From: DSVZ01 sp964568145
GTDB taxonomy: Bacteria; Verrucomicrobiota; Verrucomicrobiia; Limisphaerales; J093
Reading direction: 5' to 3'
Assembly: GCA_964568145.1 (NCBI GenBank)
Contig: CAZMOZ010000001.1
Location: 62,001 to 126,000 of the forward strand
DNA length: 64,000 nucleotides
The notes beneath the pieces were generated by a model. It searched no databases and had not been told where the DNA came from. It was given only the letters and a program-made list of their open reading frames with translations. Both the position numbers and the translations under genes were made by a program. The number at the start of each line of letters is the position of its first letter. The first letter of the stretch is position 1. Below, piece after piece: positions 26,110-35,266 of this stretch.

Positions 26110-28173
26110 CTATTTCGCCACGCCGAGCGGGCTGAAGATCGCGTAAAAGACCAGGGTGATGACGATGACGCCGACACCGGCCAGCTTGGCGCCACGCGAG
26201 GATTCGAGGTTGATGTTGGTTTGGGCCTTGAACTCGAAAGGTTGCGGCAGCGGTTTGAGCGCCGTCATGATGCCCATGACCAGCAGGCACAGGCCAAAGC
26301 AGACAGCCATGCGGTTGAGGAACTGGAGCTGCGGCACGAACAGCTTCAGCAGGCCGTAGCTGGCGGCGTTGGTCAGGAGCGAGGCCAGGCCGCAGCCGCG
26401 TGGCGAGCGGCGCACGATGAGCCCGAAGGCGAACGCCGCGAGAATGCCGGGCGAGATGAAGCCCTGGCCTTCCTGGATGATCGTGAAGATGCTGTTGCTG
26501 ATCTTCGGGTTGCCCAGCGCCGGCGCCAGCAGCACCGCCACCGCGGCGAAGATCACCACCGAAATCCGGCCCACAGTCACCACCGTGGCCTGGGCGGCGC
26601 CGGGCGCCAGGTGCTTCTTGAAGATGTCCATCGCGAAGATCGTGGACGCGGCGTTGAGCATCGCCGCCAGCGAACTGACCACTGCGCCGAGCAGCGCGGC
26701 AAAGACGAAGCCCACCAGGCCGGTGCCTTGCGGCAGAACGCGGCCGAGCAGTTGCGCCAGCGCGGTGTCGTACTTGAAGGCGATCAGCTTTTCGACGGCG
26801 GGCTTCTTGCCGGCGGCTTGGGCGGCGGCGGCGGTCTTGGCGTTGAACGCCCCGATCTCGACGGCGAGTTCCGGATTGACCGCCTTCCACGAGTGATCCT
26901 CGGTCTCGAATAGCGTGAACTCCGCCGGGGTGGCCCGGTCAAATTCCGCCTGCGTCAAGGGCAAGACCAGCGGATTACGGGCGCGGACGGCGTTGGCGGC
27001 CTGCGCGTCCGGGTAGATGGCCAGCAGGAAACGGCCGCCGGTCTGGGCCGTGATCTGCGCCTCGGCCGGCGCGTCGGCCCGCTGCACGTACTGGGTCTGC
27101 GGGTTGGCCTTGAGGTACTTGGCGAGCGCCCGCGCCTTGTCGGCGGAGGCCTCGACCCGCATTTCGTTCGAGTACAGGTTGAAGGCGATGATGCCCGGGA
27201 TGACGATCACGAACGGAATCAGCAGCTTCATGAACGCCGCGAACACGATGCCTTTTTGCCCCTGGGCAAGCGACGCCGATCCCAGTGTGCGCTGCGTGAT
27301 GTACTGGTTGAGGCCCCAATAATAGAAGTTCGGGATCCACAGCCCCAGCAGCAGCGCCGTCCAAGGCAGCACCGTGTCGGTGGCCGGGAGGAACATGTTC
27401 ATGCGTGTTCCGTTCAAGTCCCAGAAGCGCGCCACCGCGCCGGTGTCTGGCGCCAGTTGCCGGATTTCCACCGCCCCGGTCTGCGCGCTGACCACCGCCG
27501 CCGCCTCGGTGGCGGCCCCGAGTTTGTCGAAGGCGAACCACATGATCACCCCGCCGCCCAGGATCAACGCGCTGCCCTGGATGAGGTCCGCCCAGGCGCA
27601 CGCCTTCAGGCCGCCCGCGGTGACGTAGAGCATCGCCACCACGCCGATCATGAGCGACGCCAGCGCCAGGCTGAGGTTGTACCCGGATTGCCCCGCGAGC
27701 GTGCTGACCGTGAGCGCGCCGGAGTACGTGACCGAGCCCAGCAGCAGCAGGTAGATCAGGATCGTGACCACGGCCATGAACGTGCGCGCGCCGGCGTTGA
27801 AGCGCTGTTCCAGGAACTCCGGCATCGTGTAGATGCCCGCCCGCAGGAAGTACGGCAGAAAGCCGAAGCCCACCACCACCAGTGTGATGGCGGCCATCCA
27901 TTCGTAGCTGGCGATGGCCAGGCCCACGTGGCTGGCGGCGTTGCCGCTCATGCCCACGAACTGCTCGGTCGAGATGTTTGCCGCGATGAGCGAGAACCCG
28001 ATCAGCCACCACTTCAGTCCGCGTCCGGCCAGGAAGTAATCCTCGCTGCTGCCCGCCTTTTCGCCGCGGCTCTGGTACAGGCCCACGCCGATCACGGCGA
28101 CCACGAAGGCCACAAAAATGACGACGTCAATGGCGGTCAGGGTGAACGCGGCGAACATGCTGGCTGGCTGCAT
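26110..28173 (-). CDS. SGLT-like sodium:solute symporter with large extramembrane insert
   Basis: 687 aa. The N-terminal part is a normal SSS-family core: SSEDYFLAGRGLKWWLIGFS, then LIAANISTEQFVGMSGNAAS (sodium-site region), then WIPNFYYWGLNQYITQRTL. After a helix ending IPGIIAFNLYSNEM comes a soluble stretch of about 120 residues (roughly 340-460) before the next helix (LVGFVFAALLGAVVSSLAAM). Vertebrate SGLTs also carry a loop between helices 8 and 9, but this one is long, with Ala/Lys-rich parts. The C-terminus has four more helices. It lies just upstream of galM, suggesting that it imports a hexose. It is also the SSS type often found in Verrucomicrobiota sugar clusters. Confidence 0.9.
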   Translation of the reverse strand: MQPASMFAAFTLTAIDVVIFVAFVVAVIGVGLYQSRGEKAGSSEDYFLAGRGLKWWLIGFSLIAANISTEQFVGMSGNAASHVGLAIASYEWMAAITLVVVGFGFLPYFLRAGIYTMPEFLEQRFNAGARTFMAVVTILIYLLLLGSVTYSGALTVSTLAGQSGYNLSLALASLMIGVVAMLYVTAGGLKACAWADLIQGSALILGGGVIMWFAFDKLGAATEAAAVVSAQTGAVEIRQLAPDTGAVARFWDLNGTRMNMFLPATDTVLPWTALLLGLWIPNFYYWGLNQYITQRTLGSASLAQGQKGIVFAAFMKLLIPFVIVIPGIIAFNLYSNEMRVEASADKARALAKYLKANPQTQYVQRADAPAEAQITAQTGGRFLLAIYPDAQAANAVRARNPLVLPLTQAEFDRATPAEFTLFETEDHSWKAVNPELAVEIGAFNAKTAAAAQAAGKKPAVEKLIAFKYDTALAQLLGRVLPQGTGLVGFVFAALLGAVVSSLAAMLNAASTIFAMDIFKKHLAPGAAQATVVTVGRISVVIFAAVAVLLAPALGNPKISNSIFTIIQEGQGFISPGILAAFAFGLIVRRSPRGCGLASLLTNAASYGLLKLFVPQLQFLNRMAVCFGLCLLVMGIMTALKPLPQPFEFKAQTNINLESSRGAKLAGVGVIVITLVFYAIFSPLGVAK

Positions 28174-28525
28174 AGGCTTGCGACCGGCTTGGTGTACTGG
28201 CCGACCGCCCCAAAGTCAACGCTGCCGGTCGTGTTCGGTCGGGGCGCGGACGCATTCCTGCAAGCATCGGTGGGGGTTAGTGGCGACCATCCCTGGTTGC
28301 CGTGGAGGGCGGCATTCTGCCGCCCGGAATCTACGACGGCAAACACCGCCTGCCGGGTGCCGTCCACGCACCACCGCCGGGCTGGAAACCCGGCACTACG
28401 GCCGGCTGGAAGCGGGCGCTCCCCCGGAAGGCGGTACGACCCGCAAGAAATTGAGATGCGCCCCACCTGTGTCGGACTTCGAAAATGGGATTTTCAAGCG
28501 CCCGCCGCCGCCTAAGCTTCTTGCC
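28174..28525. repeat. divergent gap with dispersed repeat (AAATTGAGATGCGC family, copy A)
   Basis: Bases 28295-28464 resemble 37035-37190 along most of their length: both contain CATCCCTGG, GGCGGCAT, TGCCGCCCGGAA, then CTGGAA near the end, and both finish with AAATTGAGATGCGCCC (here 28448-28463). No gene is supported. The proA and symporter promoters must also lie here. Confidence 0.65.
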
Positions 28526-29803
28526 ATGACCTTGCTGGAACAAATGACCGAACTGGCCCGGCAGGCCAAAGCCGCCTCCCGCGCGCTCGCCGGGCTGGGC
28601 ACGGACGAGAAGAACCGCGCGCTGCTCGCGATGGCCGACGCCTTGGAGCGCGCCTCGGCGACGCTCAAGGAGGCCAACGCGCGTGACCTCGAAGTCGGCA
28701 CGAGCTCGGGCCTTTCCGCCGCCATGCTCGACCGCCTCAAGCTGGACGACAAGCGCATCACCGGCATGGCGAAGGGCCTGCGCGAAGTGGCCGCGCTGCC
28801 TGACCCCGTGGGCCGCGTGCTCGACGAGCGGGTGCGCCCAAACGGCCTGCGGTTGCAGAAGGTCTCCGTGCCCATCGGCGTGGTGGTCATCATTTACGAG
28901 TCGCGCCCAAATGTGACCGCGGACGCTGCCAGCCTGTGCTTCAAGTCCGGCAACGCGACGATCCTGCGCGGCGGCAAGGAGGCCTTGAATTCTAACCAGT
29001 TGATCGCGCAGACGATGGTCGCCGCCGGCCGGGAAGTCTTGGGCGGGCGCTTTCCCGAGCACGCCATCCAAGTCGTGCCCACGCCCGACCGCGAGGCCAT
29101 CCCGGCCTTGCTGTCGCTCACCCAGTACGTGGACCTGTGCATGCCGCGCGGCGGCGAGGGGCTCATCCGCGCCGTGGCTGAGTGCAGCAAAGTGCCCGTG
29201 ATCAAGCATTACAAAGGGGTCTGCCATGTGTTTGTGGACCGCGAAGCCGACCTCGCCATGGCCGAGGCGATCGTGATGAACGCCAAATGCCAGCGGCCGG
29301 CCGTCTGCAACGCGATGGAGACGCTGCTGGTGGACCGTCAGATTGCCGGCGAGTTTCTGCCGGCCATCGCCCGGCGGCTGGGCGAGAAGCACGTGCAGTT
29401 ACGGGTTGATGACGCTGCCCGCGAGCTTCTGGCGACCAGCAACCTCGAAATCCGCGCGGCTTCCGAGCAGGACTGGTTCACCGAGTACAACGACTACATT
29501 CTCAACGTGCGGGTGGTGGATGGCGTGGGCCAGGCCATCGCGCACATCAACCATTACGGCTCGAACCACTCGGACAGCATCGTGACGCGCAACGAGGCGG
29601 CGGCGCGGCGGTTCCTGGCGGAGGTGGACAGCGCGGCGGTGTACTGGAACGCCAGCACGCGTTTCACCGATGGCGGCGAGTTTGGCATGGGCGCCGAGAT
29701 CGGCATCAGCACGGACAAGGTCGGTGCCCGCGGCCCGATGGGTCTCGAGGAACTGACGAGCTACAAGTGGCTGGGCTTTGGCAGCGGGCAGGTGCGGACA
29801 TGA
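28526..29803 (+). CDS. proA: gamma-glutamyl phosphate reductase (glutamate-5-semialdehyde dehydrogenase)
   Basis: 425 aa, full length. It reduces glutamyl-5-phosphate with NADPH in proline synthesis. Signatures: PIGVVVIIYESRPNVTADAA, LCFKSGNATILRGGKEA, MPRGGEGLIRAV, and the catalytic Cys in NAKCQRPAVCNAMETLLV; the end has GLEELTSYKW. The ATG at 28526 is the family start. Its partner proB is not in the window. The last bases overlap the next gene by ATGA. Confidence 0.96.
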   Translation: MTLLEQMTELARQAKAASRALAGLGTDEKNRALLAMADALERASATLKEANARDLEVGTSSGLSAAMLDRLKLDDKRITGMAKGLREVAALPDPVGRVLDERVRPNGLRLQKVSVPIGVVVIIYESRPNVTADAASLCFKSGNATILRGGKEALNSNQLIAQTMVAAGREVLGGRFPEHAIQVVPTPDREAIPALLSLTQYVDLCMPRGGEGLIRAVAECSKVPVIKHYKGVCHVFVDREADLAMAEAIVMNAKCQRPAVCNAMETLLVDRQIAGEFLPAIARRLGEKHVQLRVDDAARELLATSNLEIRAASEQDWFTEYNDYILNVRVVDGVGQAIAHINHYGSNHSDSIVTRNEAAARRFLAEVDSAAVYWNASTRFTDGGEFGMGAEIGISTDKVGARGPMGLEELTSYKWLGFGSGQVRT

Positions 29804-30522
29804 AGATTGAGCAGGTCATCAACGAGACAAACGGCCGCGTGTTGGGCGAACTCATCAAAGAGGCGTCGTTCGACGAATGGCTGGTCCACCTTTTCGACCG
29901 GCCGGAATGCGATGCAGGTGAGCATTGGGCGTTCGGCGACCGGGGACCAGACTGGGATGCACCGCAGGAACTGACCGCGGAGTTCATCGCCCGCACGTAC
30001 GAGGACCCGGATTACTGGAAGTCGCGCTTCTCCCCGGCTCAGATCGCCGCCGGACTGGCGTACACGTGGAACTCGGCGTTCAGCGATGTCGGCTTTGCCA
30101 TCCGCGCCGAGTCGGTTCCCCGGCCGCTCCGGCAACGAGCGATTCGCGCCTTGTCGCTGCTCTACCAGTGGTGCTTTGCCAGGTTGTGTACTCCGGCACT
30201 GAGCCATCTGAACGAATGTCTCGACAACCCGGTGAACGGCGTCTGCTATATGTATTGGGACGTTTGTCCATTTTACGGCCAACCGCAGAATCCCGAAAAC
30301 CGCGAGATGGACGACGAGTGCCTGCGCGTGATGGAAGTGACGGTTCAAATGAACCACGATGCCTGCCGCGAGAGCGCCCTGCATGGACTTGGTCACTGGG
30401 CCGTGTATTACCCGTCGCGGGTGGCTGCCATCATTGAGGAAGGACTCGAACCGCTGCGCAGCCGCTTGCGGCCGGAGTTGCTGCAATACGCGAAGGCCGC
30501 CGCCTGTGGTTGTGTGCTCTGA
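29800..30522 (+). CDS. conserved hypothetical protein, co-translated with proA
   Basis: 240 aa, not recognised. It is acidic to neutral, without signal peptide or membrane helices, rich in Trp and Cys (MYWDVCPFYGQP; AAACGCVL at the end) and predicted helical, with HGLGHWAVYYPSRVAAIIEE near the C-terminus resembling a HEAT-like or helical repeat. The His-rich pair in CRESALHGLGHW could bind a metal, which is a guess. The ATG overlaps the proA stop, implying coupled expression. Codon use resembles its neighbours. Confidence 0.6.
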   Translation: MKIEQVINETNGRVLGELIKEASFDEWLVHLFDRPECDAGEHWAFGDRGPDWDAPQELTAEFIARTYEDPDYWKSRFSPAQIAAGLAYTWNSAFSDVGFAIRAESVPRPLRQRAIRALSLLYQWCFARLCTPALSHLNECLDNPVNGVCYMYWDVCPFYGQPQNPENREMDDECLRVMEVTVQMNHDACRESALHGLGHWAVYYPSRVAAIIEEGLEPLRSRLRPELLQYAKAAACGCVL

Positions 30523-30625
30523 GCACCGGGTGATCCGCTCGAGCCTCCCGCCTGGAGGATCGCGCCGGACCGCCAGATGGCCGCGACTTGTCAGTGAGCG
30601 CTGTCTCAGGCATTTTGGCGCCTTT

Positions 30626-31183
30626 GTGGAAGCGACAGCCCGAAACGACTTCGTCAGCGTCGAGGACTACCTTGCGGCGGAAGAGGCCAGCGAGGTCTGT
30701 CGCGAGTATTTCGGCGGTTTGGTGTACGCCAAAGCCGACGAGATCCGCGCCCACAACCAGATCGTGGGGAACCTTTGCGTGGCCGTCCGCCAGCACCTCA
30801 GAGGCGGCCCGTGCAAGCTGTACCTGAGCGACATCCGCGTGAACCTCAGCATCCGCGACGACGCCTGTTTCTACTACCCGGACTTGGTTGTGACCTGCGA
30901 CCCGCGCGACACGGACCCGCGCTTCGTCCGGCATCCCCGCATGATCATCGAAGTCATGCCGTCCAGCATGGAGCGAGGGGACAAGCGGGAAAAATTCTTC
31001 ACCTACACCACGCTGGAGTCGCTCGAGGATGACGCGCTGGTGGCGCAGACCCCGCCGGAGGTGACGCTGTTCCGACGGACCGAGGGCTGGCGCGCGGTCA
31101 AGGTTGCGGGGCCGGACGCCCACATCCCGCTGGCCTCGTTGCAGTTCACCCTGCCGCTGGCGGCGATCAACGAGGGCCTTTGA
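30626..31183 (+). CDS. Uma2-family putative endonuclease (PD-(D/E)XK, DUF820)
   Basis: 185 aa from a GTG at 30626; no ATG gives a family-like start. Features: VSVEDYLAAEEASEVCREYF, HNQIVGNLCVAVRQHL, then LYLSDIRVN and YYPDLVVTCDPRD, which carry the acidic residues of the nuclease fold, and HPRMIIEVMPSSMERGDKRE with the E-x-K-like end. Many such genes occur in bacteria of unknown role, often in multiple copies. It is followed by an overlapping gene (TTGA at 31180). Confidence 0.75.
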   Translation: MEATARNDFVSVEDYLAAEEASEVCREYFGGLVYAKADEIRAHNQIVGNLCVAVRQHLRGGPCKLYLSDIRVNLSIRDDACFYYPDLVVTCDPRDTDPRFVRHPRMIIEVMPSSMERGDKREKFFTYTTLESLEDDALVAQTPPEVTLFRRTEGWRAVKVAGPDAHIPLASLQFTLPLAAINEGL

Positions 31184-32544
31184 GCACCGCCGCACCCGCC
31201 CCCCGTGAAGCGGCCCTGGCCATTCGGCAGGCTCTTCCCGCGGGCGGCCTGTTCGCGGGGCAGGACTGGCGCATATCGCCCGCGCCCTTCGCGCTCGATT
31301 CGAAGCTGGCCCGCGAACTGGAGAGCCTCGGCCGCGTGCTGCTCCAGTTTTACCGCGCCGTCAACCTGCTGTACCGCCAGAGCGCCGAGGGCAGGCAGCC
31401 CGGCTGGGTCGCGCAACTGCTCGATCAGGGCAAGCCGGCCGACTTGGTCGCGCTCCAGCGGCACCCCGCCTTCAAGCACGAACTGCCCCGTGTCATCCGC
31501 CCGGACATCCTGCTGACCGACGACGGCTTCGCGATCAGCGAACTGGACGCCGTGCCCGGCGGCATCGGTCTCACGGCGTGGCTGAATCGGACCTACGCGA
31601 AATCCGAAATCCGAAGCCCGAAACCCGAAATCGTGGGCGGCGCGGGTGGCATGCTCGAAGGCTTCGCCGCCATCTTCGGCGACGCGCCGCGCGTCCGCAT
31701 CGTCGTGTCCGAGGAATCGGCGACGTACCGGCCGGAGATGGTCTGGCTCGCCGGCCGGCTCGGGTCGCGGTTCACGGTGCATGACGCGCGCTTCAGCGAC
31801 TTCGCCGCCGGCGACGCGGTGTACCGCTTCTTCGAGTTGTTCGATTTGGCCAGCGTGCCGAGCGCGCCCCGCATTTTTGAACTCGCCGCCGTCCGGCAAA
31901 TCCGCCTCACGCCACCGCCCAAGCCGGTCTTCGAAGAGAAGCTGCTGTTCGCCCTGCTGTGGAACCGGAATCTGCGCGGCTTCTGGCATCAGCATCTGGG
32001 CGCGGCGTTCCTCCAGCGGCTGCTGCGCCACGTGCCGTACACCTGGGTGGTGGACCCCGCGCCGCTCCCGCCGCACGCCGCCATCCCGGAGCTGGGCCTG
32101 ACCGACTGGCAACAGCTCAAGGCGCTCTCGCAGCGCGAGCGCGACCTGATTCTCAAGATCTCCGGCTTCCACGAGCACGGCTGGGGCGCGCGCAGCGTGA
32201 CGCTGGGCAGCGACGTCTCCCAGGCGGACTGGAGCGTGGCCGTGGACGCGGCTTTGCGGGCCTTCCCGGTGTCGCCGTACGTGCTGCAGCGCTACCAGAA
32301 ACCGCGCACCGTCACCGGCGAGTACTTCGACTTCGAGCGTGACATGCTGGTGCCAATGCCAGGGCGCGTGCGGCTCTGTCCGTACTACTTCGTGGTGGGC
32401 GAGGGGGACGCCGCGCGGCCCCGGCTGGGCGGGGTGCTGGCCACGATCTGCCCGGCGGACAAGAAGATCCTCCACGGCATGAAGGACGCGATCCTGGCGC
32501 CGGCTTGCGTGGCGGCGCCAGAGCCGGCAGAAAGGCGCGGGTGA
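31180..32544 (+). CDS. conserved protein of unknown function, possible ATP-grasp-like enzyme
   Basis: 454 aa. There is no signal peptide and no membrane segment. Motifs include ISELDAVPGGIGLTAWLNRT, VVSEESATYRPEMVWLAGRL and ISGFHEHGWGARSVTLGSDV, followed by FDFERDMLVPMPGRVRLCPY. Acidic and glycine patches of this kind suggest an ATP-grasp-like fold, but the match is weak. The start is a TTG at 31180 overlapping the upstream stop; GAGG lies a few bases before it. Residues about 140-152 (AKSEIRSPKPEIV) are encoded by a heptameric TCCGAAA tract, so this part looks like an in-frame insertion of a dispersed repeat. Confidence 0.55.
   Translation: MSTAAPAPREAALAIRQALPAGGLFAGQDWRISPAPFALDSKLARELESLGRVLLQFYRAVNLLYRQSAEGRQPGWVAQLLDQGKPADLVALQRHPAFKHELPRVIRPDILLTDDGFAISELDAVPGGIGLTAWLNRTYAKSEIRSPKPEIVGGAGGMLEGFAAIFGDAPRVRIVVSEESATYRPEMVWLAGRLGSRFTVHDARFSDFAAGDAVYRFFELFDLASVPSAPRIFELAAVRQIRLTPPPKPVFEEKLLFALLWNRNLRGFWHQHLGAAFLQRLLRHVPYTWVVDPAPLPPHAAIPELGLTDWQQLKALSQRERDLILKISGFHEHGWGARSVTLGSDVSQADWSVAVDAALRAFPVSPYVLQRYQKPRTVTGEYFDFERDMLVPMPGRVRLCPYYFVVGEGDAARPRLGGVLATICPADKKILHGMKDAILAPACVAAPEPAERRG
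31598..31633. repeat. TCCGAAA heptameric tandem repeat inside a gene
   Basis: Five heptads (variants GCGAAA, TCCGAAA, TCCGAAG, CCCGAAA, CCCGAAA) in phase inside the open frame. The repeat belongs to the same family as 5285, 42668 and 42774. Confidence 0.7.
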
Positions 32545-33173
32545 GCCTCTTCGAGTACATCTTGCTGGCGGGCAGTTCGCTGTTCGTCATCATTGACCCG
32601 CTGGCGCTGGTGCCGGTGTTTCTGGCCATGACGCCCCACGACACACCGGCCCAGCGGGCGCGCATGGCCAAGCTTGCCTGCGCCCTTGCGGCGGGCGTGC
32701 TGGTGGTCTTCGCCCTGGTGGGCCAACGGATCTTCTCCTTCCTGGGGATCAGCCTGCCGGCCTTTCAGATGGCGGGCAGCGTCATCCTGCTCCTGATCGC
32801 GCTGGACATGCTGCGCGCGCACCCGTCCGAGACGCGCGAAACGCCGGAGGAAAAGGCGGCCGGCGCGGCCAAGGACGACATCGCCATCACCCCGCTGGCG
32901 GTGCCGCTACTGGCCGGACCGGGCGCGATCTCCAACGTGATTATCCTCGAGACCAAGGCGCAGCATGTGAGCCAGCACATCGCCTTGTACGCCTGCATCC
33001 TGGGGGTGTGCGGAGCGTCTTACCTGATCCTGCGCGTCTCCGCCCAGGGCGCGCGGCTGATCAATCCCATCGCCATGAAGATCACCACGCGGCTGATGGG
33101 CCTCTTGCTGGCGGCGATCGCCTTCCAGTTTCTCATCAATGCCCTCAAGGCGCTGAAAGGCACGCTGTATTGA
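32541..33173 (+). CDS. MarC-family integral membrane protein
   Basis: 210 aa with six predicted membrane helices. Signatures: YILLAGSSLFVIIDPLALVP at the start and ITPLAVPLLAGPGAISNVII in the middle, the two conserved repeats of the family. MarC proteins were once linked to multiple antibiotic resistance, but their role is unknown. The GTG start overlaps the stop of the preceding gene (GTGA), so they are one unit. The last helix contains MGLLLAAIAFQFLINALKAL. Confidence 0.93.
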   Translation: MSLFEYILLAGSSLFVIIDPLALVPVFLAMTPHDTPAQRARMAKLACALAAGVLVVFALVGQRIFSFLGISLPAFQMAGSVILLLIALDMLRAHPSETRETPEEKAAGAAKDDIAITPLAVPLLAGPGAISNVIILETKAQHVSQHIALYACILGVCGASYLILRVSAQGARLINPIAMKITTRLMGLLLAAIAFQFLINALKALKGTLY

Positions 33174-33244
33174 ACCTGCCGCGACTGATGCCGGGCCCGG
33201 CCGGCGTACCGGCGCGGCCTTGACGCGCGTGCGGGGCTGGCGGG

Positions 33245-34027
33245 TCAGTTCTTTTTCTTGAACAGGTCGGTCACGCCCTTGGCGGCCTTGTCCGTGGCGC
33301 CTTTAACGGCTTTGTCCGCGGTGTCTTTGGCCGCGCCGGCCACCCCTTCCACAACCAGCTTGCCAGCCTTGGCGGCCGAGTCACCCACCGCGGCCAACGT
33401 CTGCGTGGTGATGCGGCTGATGAGCTGGTTGACGAGTTCGGCGGCGGTGATGCCCTCGGGACCCTGGCCGAGATTCGACAGTTCAATGTCCGGGAGGGTC
33501 AGGTTCAACGCCGGCAAGCCGGGCACATTCAACTGCGCGTTCACCTTGGCGCCCCGCACCACCAGCGAGTCGAGCTGGAGTTTCTTCTGCGAGGCGACGG
33601 CTTCGGTCTGGTTCGTGGCGCCCGTGCCGCTGAAGGCCTGCACGTTGGCCAGAATCCTGGTGAGGTTGTTCTCCTTCAACCCGCCTTCCACAGTGATCTC
33701 CGGCGCGATGATTGCCACGGACTTGATGTGAATCTTGTCGGAGAAAACCGAACCCGGCGCCACCGCCACGCTCACTTCGTCCAGCTTCATGGCGGTCGGA
33801 GATTTGTAGCCCGGCGGATTGCCCACCGTGAGTCCGTGGAGTGCCCCGCTGCCGCCCATCAGGCTCACCCGGGCGCTGGCGAGCTTCACGTCCACCTGGG
33901 TGACCATCGATCCCACGGTTTCGACGCCTTTTTTGACCAGCGGGCCGAGGTACAACAGCGTTGCGCCGAGGAGCCCAATGATCAGCGCCGCCACGACGCC
34001 GAGCAGGATCAGAAGTTTCCTTTTCAT
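33245..34027 (-). CDS. AsmA-like membrane-anchored protein of unknown function
   Basis: 260 aa. One N-terminal membrane anchor (LLILLGVVAALIIGLLGATL) is followed by a beta-rich domain with VDVKLASARVSLMGGSGALH and VRGAKVNAQLNV, resembling AsmA/DUF748-like proteins that span the periplasm. The last 60 residues are Ala/Lys/Asp repeats (AKDTADKAVKGATDKAAKGV), an amphipathic helical tail of LEA type. It stands alone, converging with marC and about 155 bases downstream of tsaB. Confidence 0.6.
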   Translation of the reverse strand: MKRKLLILLGVVAALIIGLLGATLLYLGPLVKKGVETVGSMVTQVDVKLASARVSLMGGSGALHGLTVGNPPGYKSPTAMKLDEVSVAVAPGSVFSDKIHIKSVAIIAPEITVEGGLKENNLTRILANVQAFSGTGATNQTEAVASQKKLQLDSLVVRGAKVNAQLNVPGLPALNLTLPDIELSNLGQGPEGITAAELVNQLISRITTQTLAAVGDSAAKAGKLVVEGVAGAAKDTADKAVKGATDKAAKGVTDLFKKKN

Positions 34028-34182
34028 GAGCGCAATCTGGACTTGCGGGCGGACGCTGTAAAGCGCCGAGCAGACGCCGCGAACCCCGCCGTCAGCCAGC
34101 CTACCCCTGAAACCGAAGTGACCAAGAGCACCGGATTCCCGTCCGGCCCGACTTCGGCTTTCGTGCCCCAATTGCCGCCGAC

Positions 34183-34845
34183 TCAGCCAGCGGATCGCAC
34201 AGGCGTCGGGGACTTCACAAAGCTGACGGCCCGCAGATGAATCGGCTCGAGCGCTTCGGGCCGGCCGGCAACCTCCGTGCCCATCGCCAATCGCGCCAGC
34301 GCCTCAGCCTCAGGAAAGGCGTCGCTGGCGCCGGCAACCAGCGCGGCCAGGTCCGGGCCCAGCACGGCTTCTCCGGCTTGCACTGCGGCGATCACTTCGC
34401 CCCGTGACGCCAGGCGCAGCGGCTCGATCAGGCGCGGACCGGCGGTCTCCAGTTCATAGCGGGCCAGATGGAACTCGCCCCGTTGCGCGTCCACTGCCAG
34501 CCAGACCCGGCCGCGCCGGCCTTCGGCGTGCAGTTCTGCCGCCAGCACCTCGAGGCTGCCCAAGCCCAGCAGCCGAACGCCGCGGGCCAGATGCCAGCCT
34601 TGCGCCACGGCAATCGCGGCGCGGATGCCGGTCGCGCTGCCCGGGCCGAGCCCGACGGCGATGGCCTCGATGTCTTCCCGGGCCAGCCCGGCCTGGGCCA
34701 GCGCGCGTTCGATCAGCGAGAACACCGGCGTGGCGCGTGTGTCGGTTTCGCGCGCGACGCCCCGGCTGGCTTCGGCGCAGCCGGAAGTGTCCAGCACCGC
34801 CGCGCAGCGGTGCCGGGTGGAAAATTCAAGCGCCAGAATCTTCAT
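34183..34845 (-). CDS. tsaB: tRNA N6-threonylcarbamoyladenosine biosynthesis protein TsaB
   Basis: 220 aa. TsaB is the scaffold partner of TsaD in t6A37 formation. It has the ASKHA-type nucleotide fold: MKILALEFSTRHRCAAVLDT (phosphate 1 loop) and AVGLGPGSATGIRAAIAVAQ, the family signature. The 20-nt overlap with tsaE upstream places these two t6A genes in one unit. TsaC and TsaD are not in the window. Confidence 0.94.
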   Translation of the reverse strand: MKILALEFSTRHRCAAVLDTSGCAEASRGVARETDTRATPVFSLIERALAQAGLAREDIEAIAVGLGPGSATGIRAAIAVAQGWHLARGVRLLGLGSLEVLAAELHAEGRRGRVWLAVDAQRGEFHLARYELETAGPRLIEPLRLASRGEVIAAVQAGEAVLGPDLAALVAGASDAFPEAEALARLAMGTEVAGRPEALEPIHLRAVSFVKSPTPVRSAG

Positions 34846-35266
34846 ACATGATGCGCCGCACGCTGTCAGACACCACCTCCAAAGTCGCCCGCCGCAGCGG
34901 TCCGGTGCCCAGCGGCAGGCCCGCCGCCAGCCAGTGATCGAACCATTCGACCACCACGACGCCCGCCGGCGCGAGCAGGTAGTCCTCCAGCCCGGCGCTG
35001 CGCAAGACCGCCGCGGCGTGCAGCCGGTAAAGGTCCAGATGCGCCAGAGGCAGCCGGCCGCCGGGATACTCGTTCACCAGCACAAACGTGGGCGAATGCA
35101 CGCGCGCGGTGATCCCCAGGCCCTGCGCGAGGCCTTTGACAAGCTGCGTCTTGCCGGCGCCCAGGTCGCCGGTGAGACCGATGATCCAACCGGGCAGCGC
35201 GCTTTCGCCCCAGACGCGGCCGAGCGCGAGGGTCTGGTCAGGACTCCGCGAAATGAGCGTAACCAT
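34826..35266 (-). CDS. tsaE: tRNA t6A biosynthesis ATPase TsaE
   Basis: 146 aa. The Walker A motif GLTGDLGAGKTQLVKGLAQG is complete; HSPTFVLVNEY and HLDLYRL follow, and the Walker B-like VVVVEWFDHW is present. The ATP hydrolysis of TsaE resets the TsaB-TsaD complex. The start at 35266 (MVTLISRSPDQ) is nested in the end of thiL (29-bp overlap) and is the family-like start; a more upstream frame exists but would extend further into thiL. Confidence 0.93.
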   Translation of the reverse strand: MVTLISRSPDQTLALGRVWGESALPGWIIGLTGDLGAGKTQLVKGLAQGLGITARVHSPTFVLVNEYPGGRLPLAHLDLYRLHAAAVLRSAGLEDYLLAPAGVVVVEWFDHWLAAGLPLGTGPLRRATLEVVSDSVRRIMYEDSGA

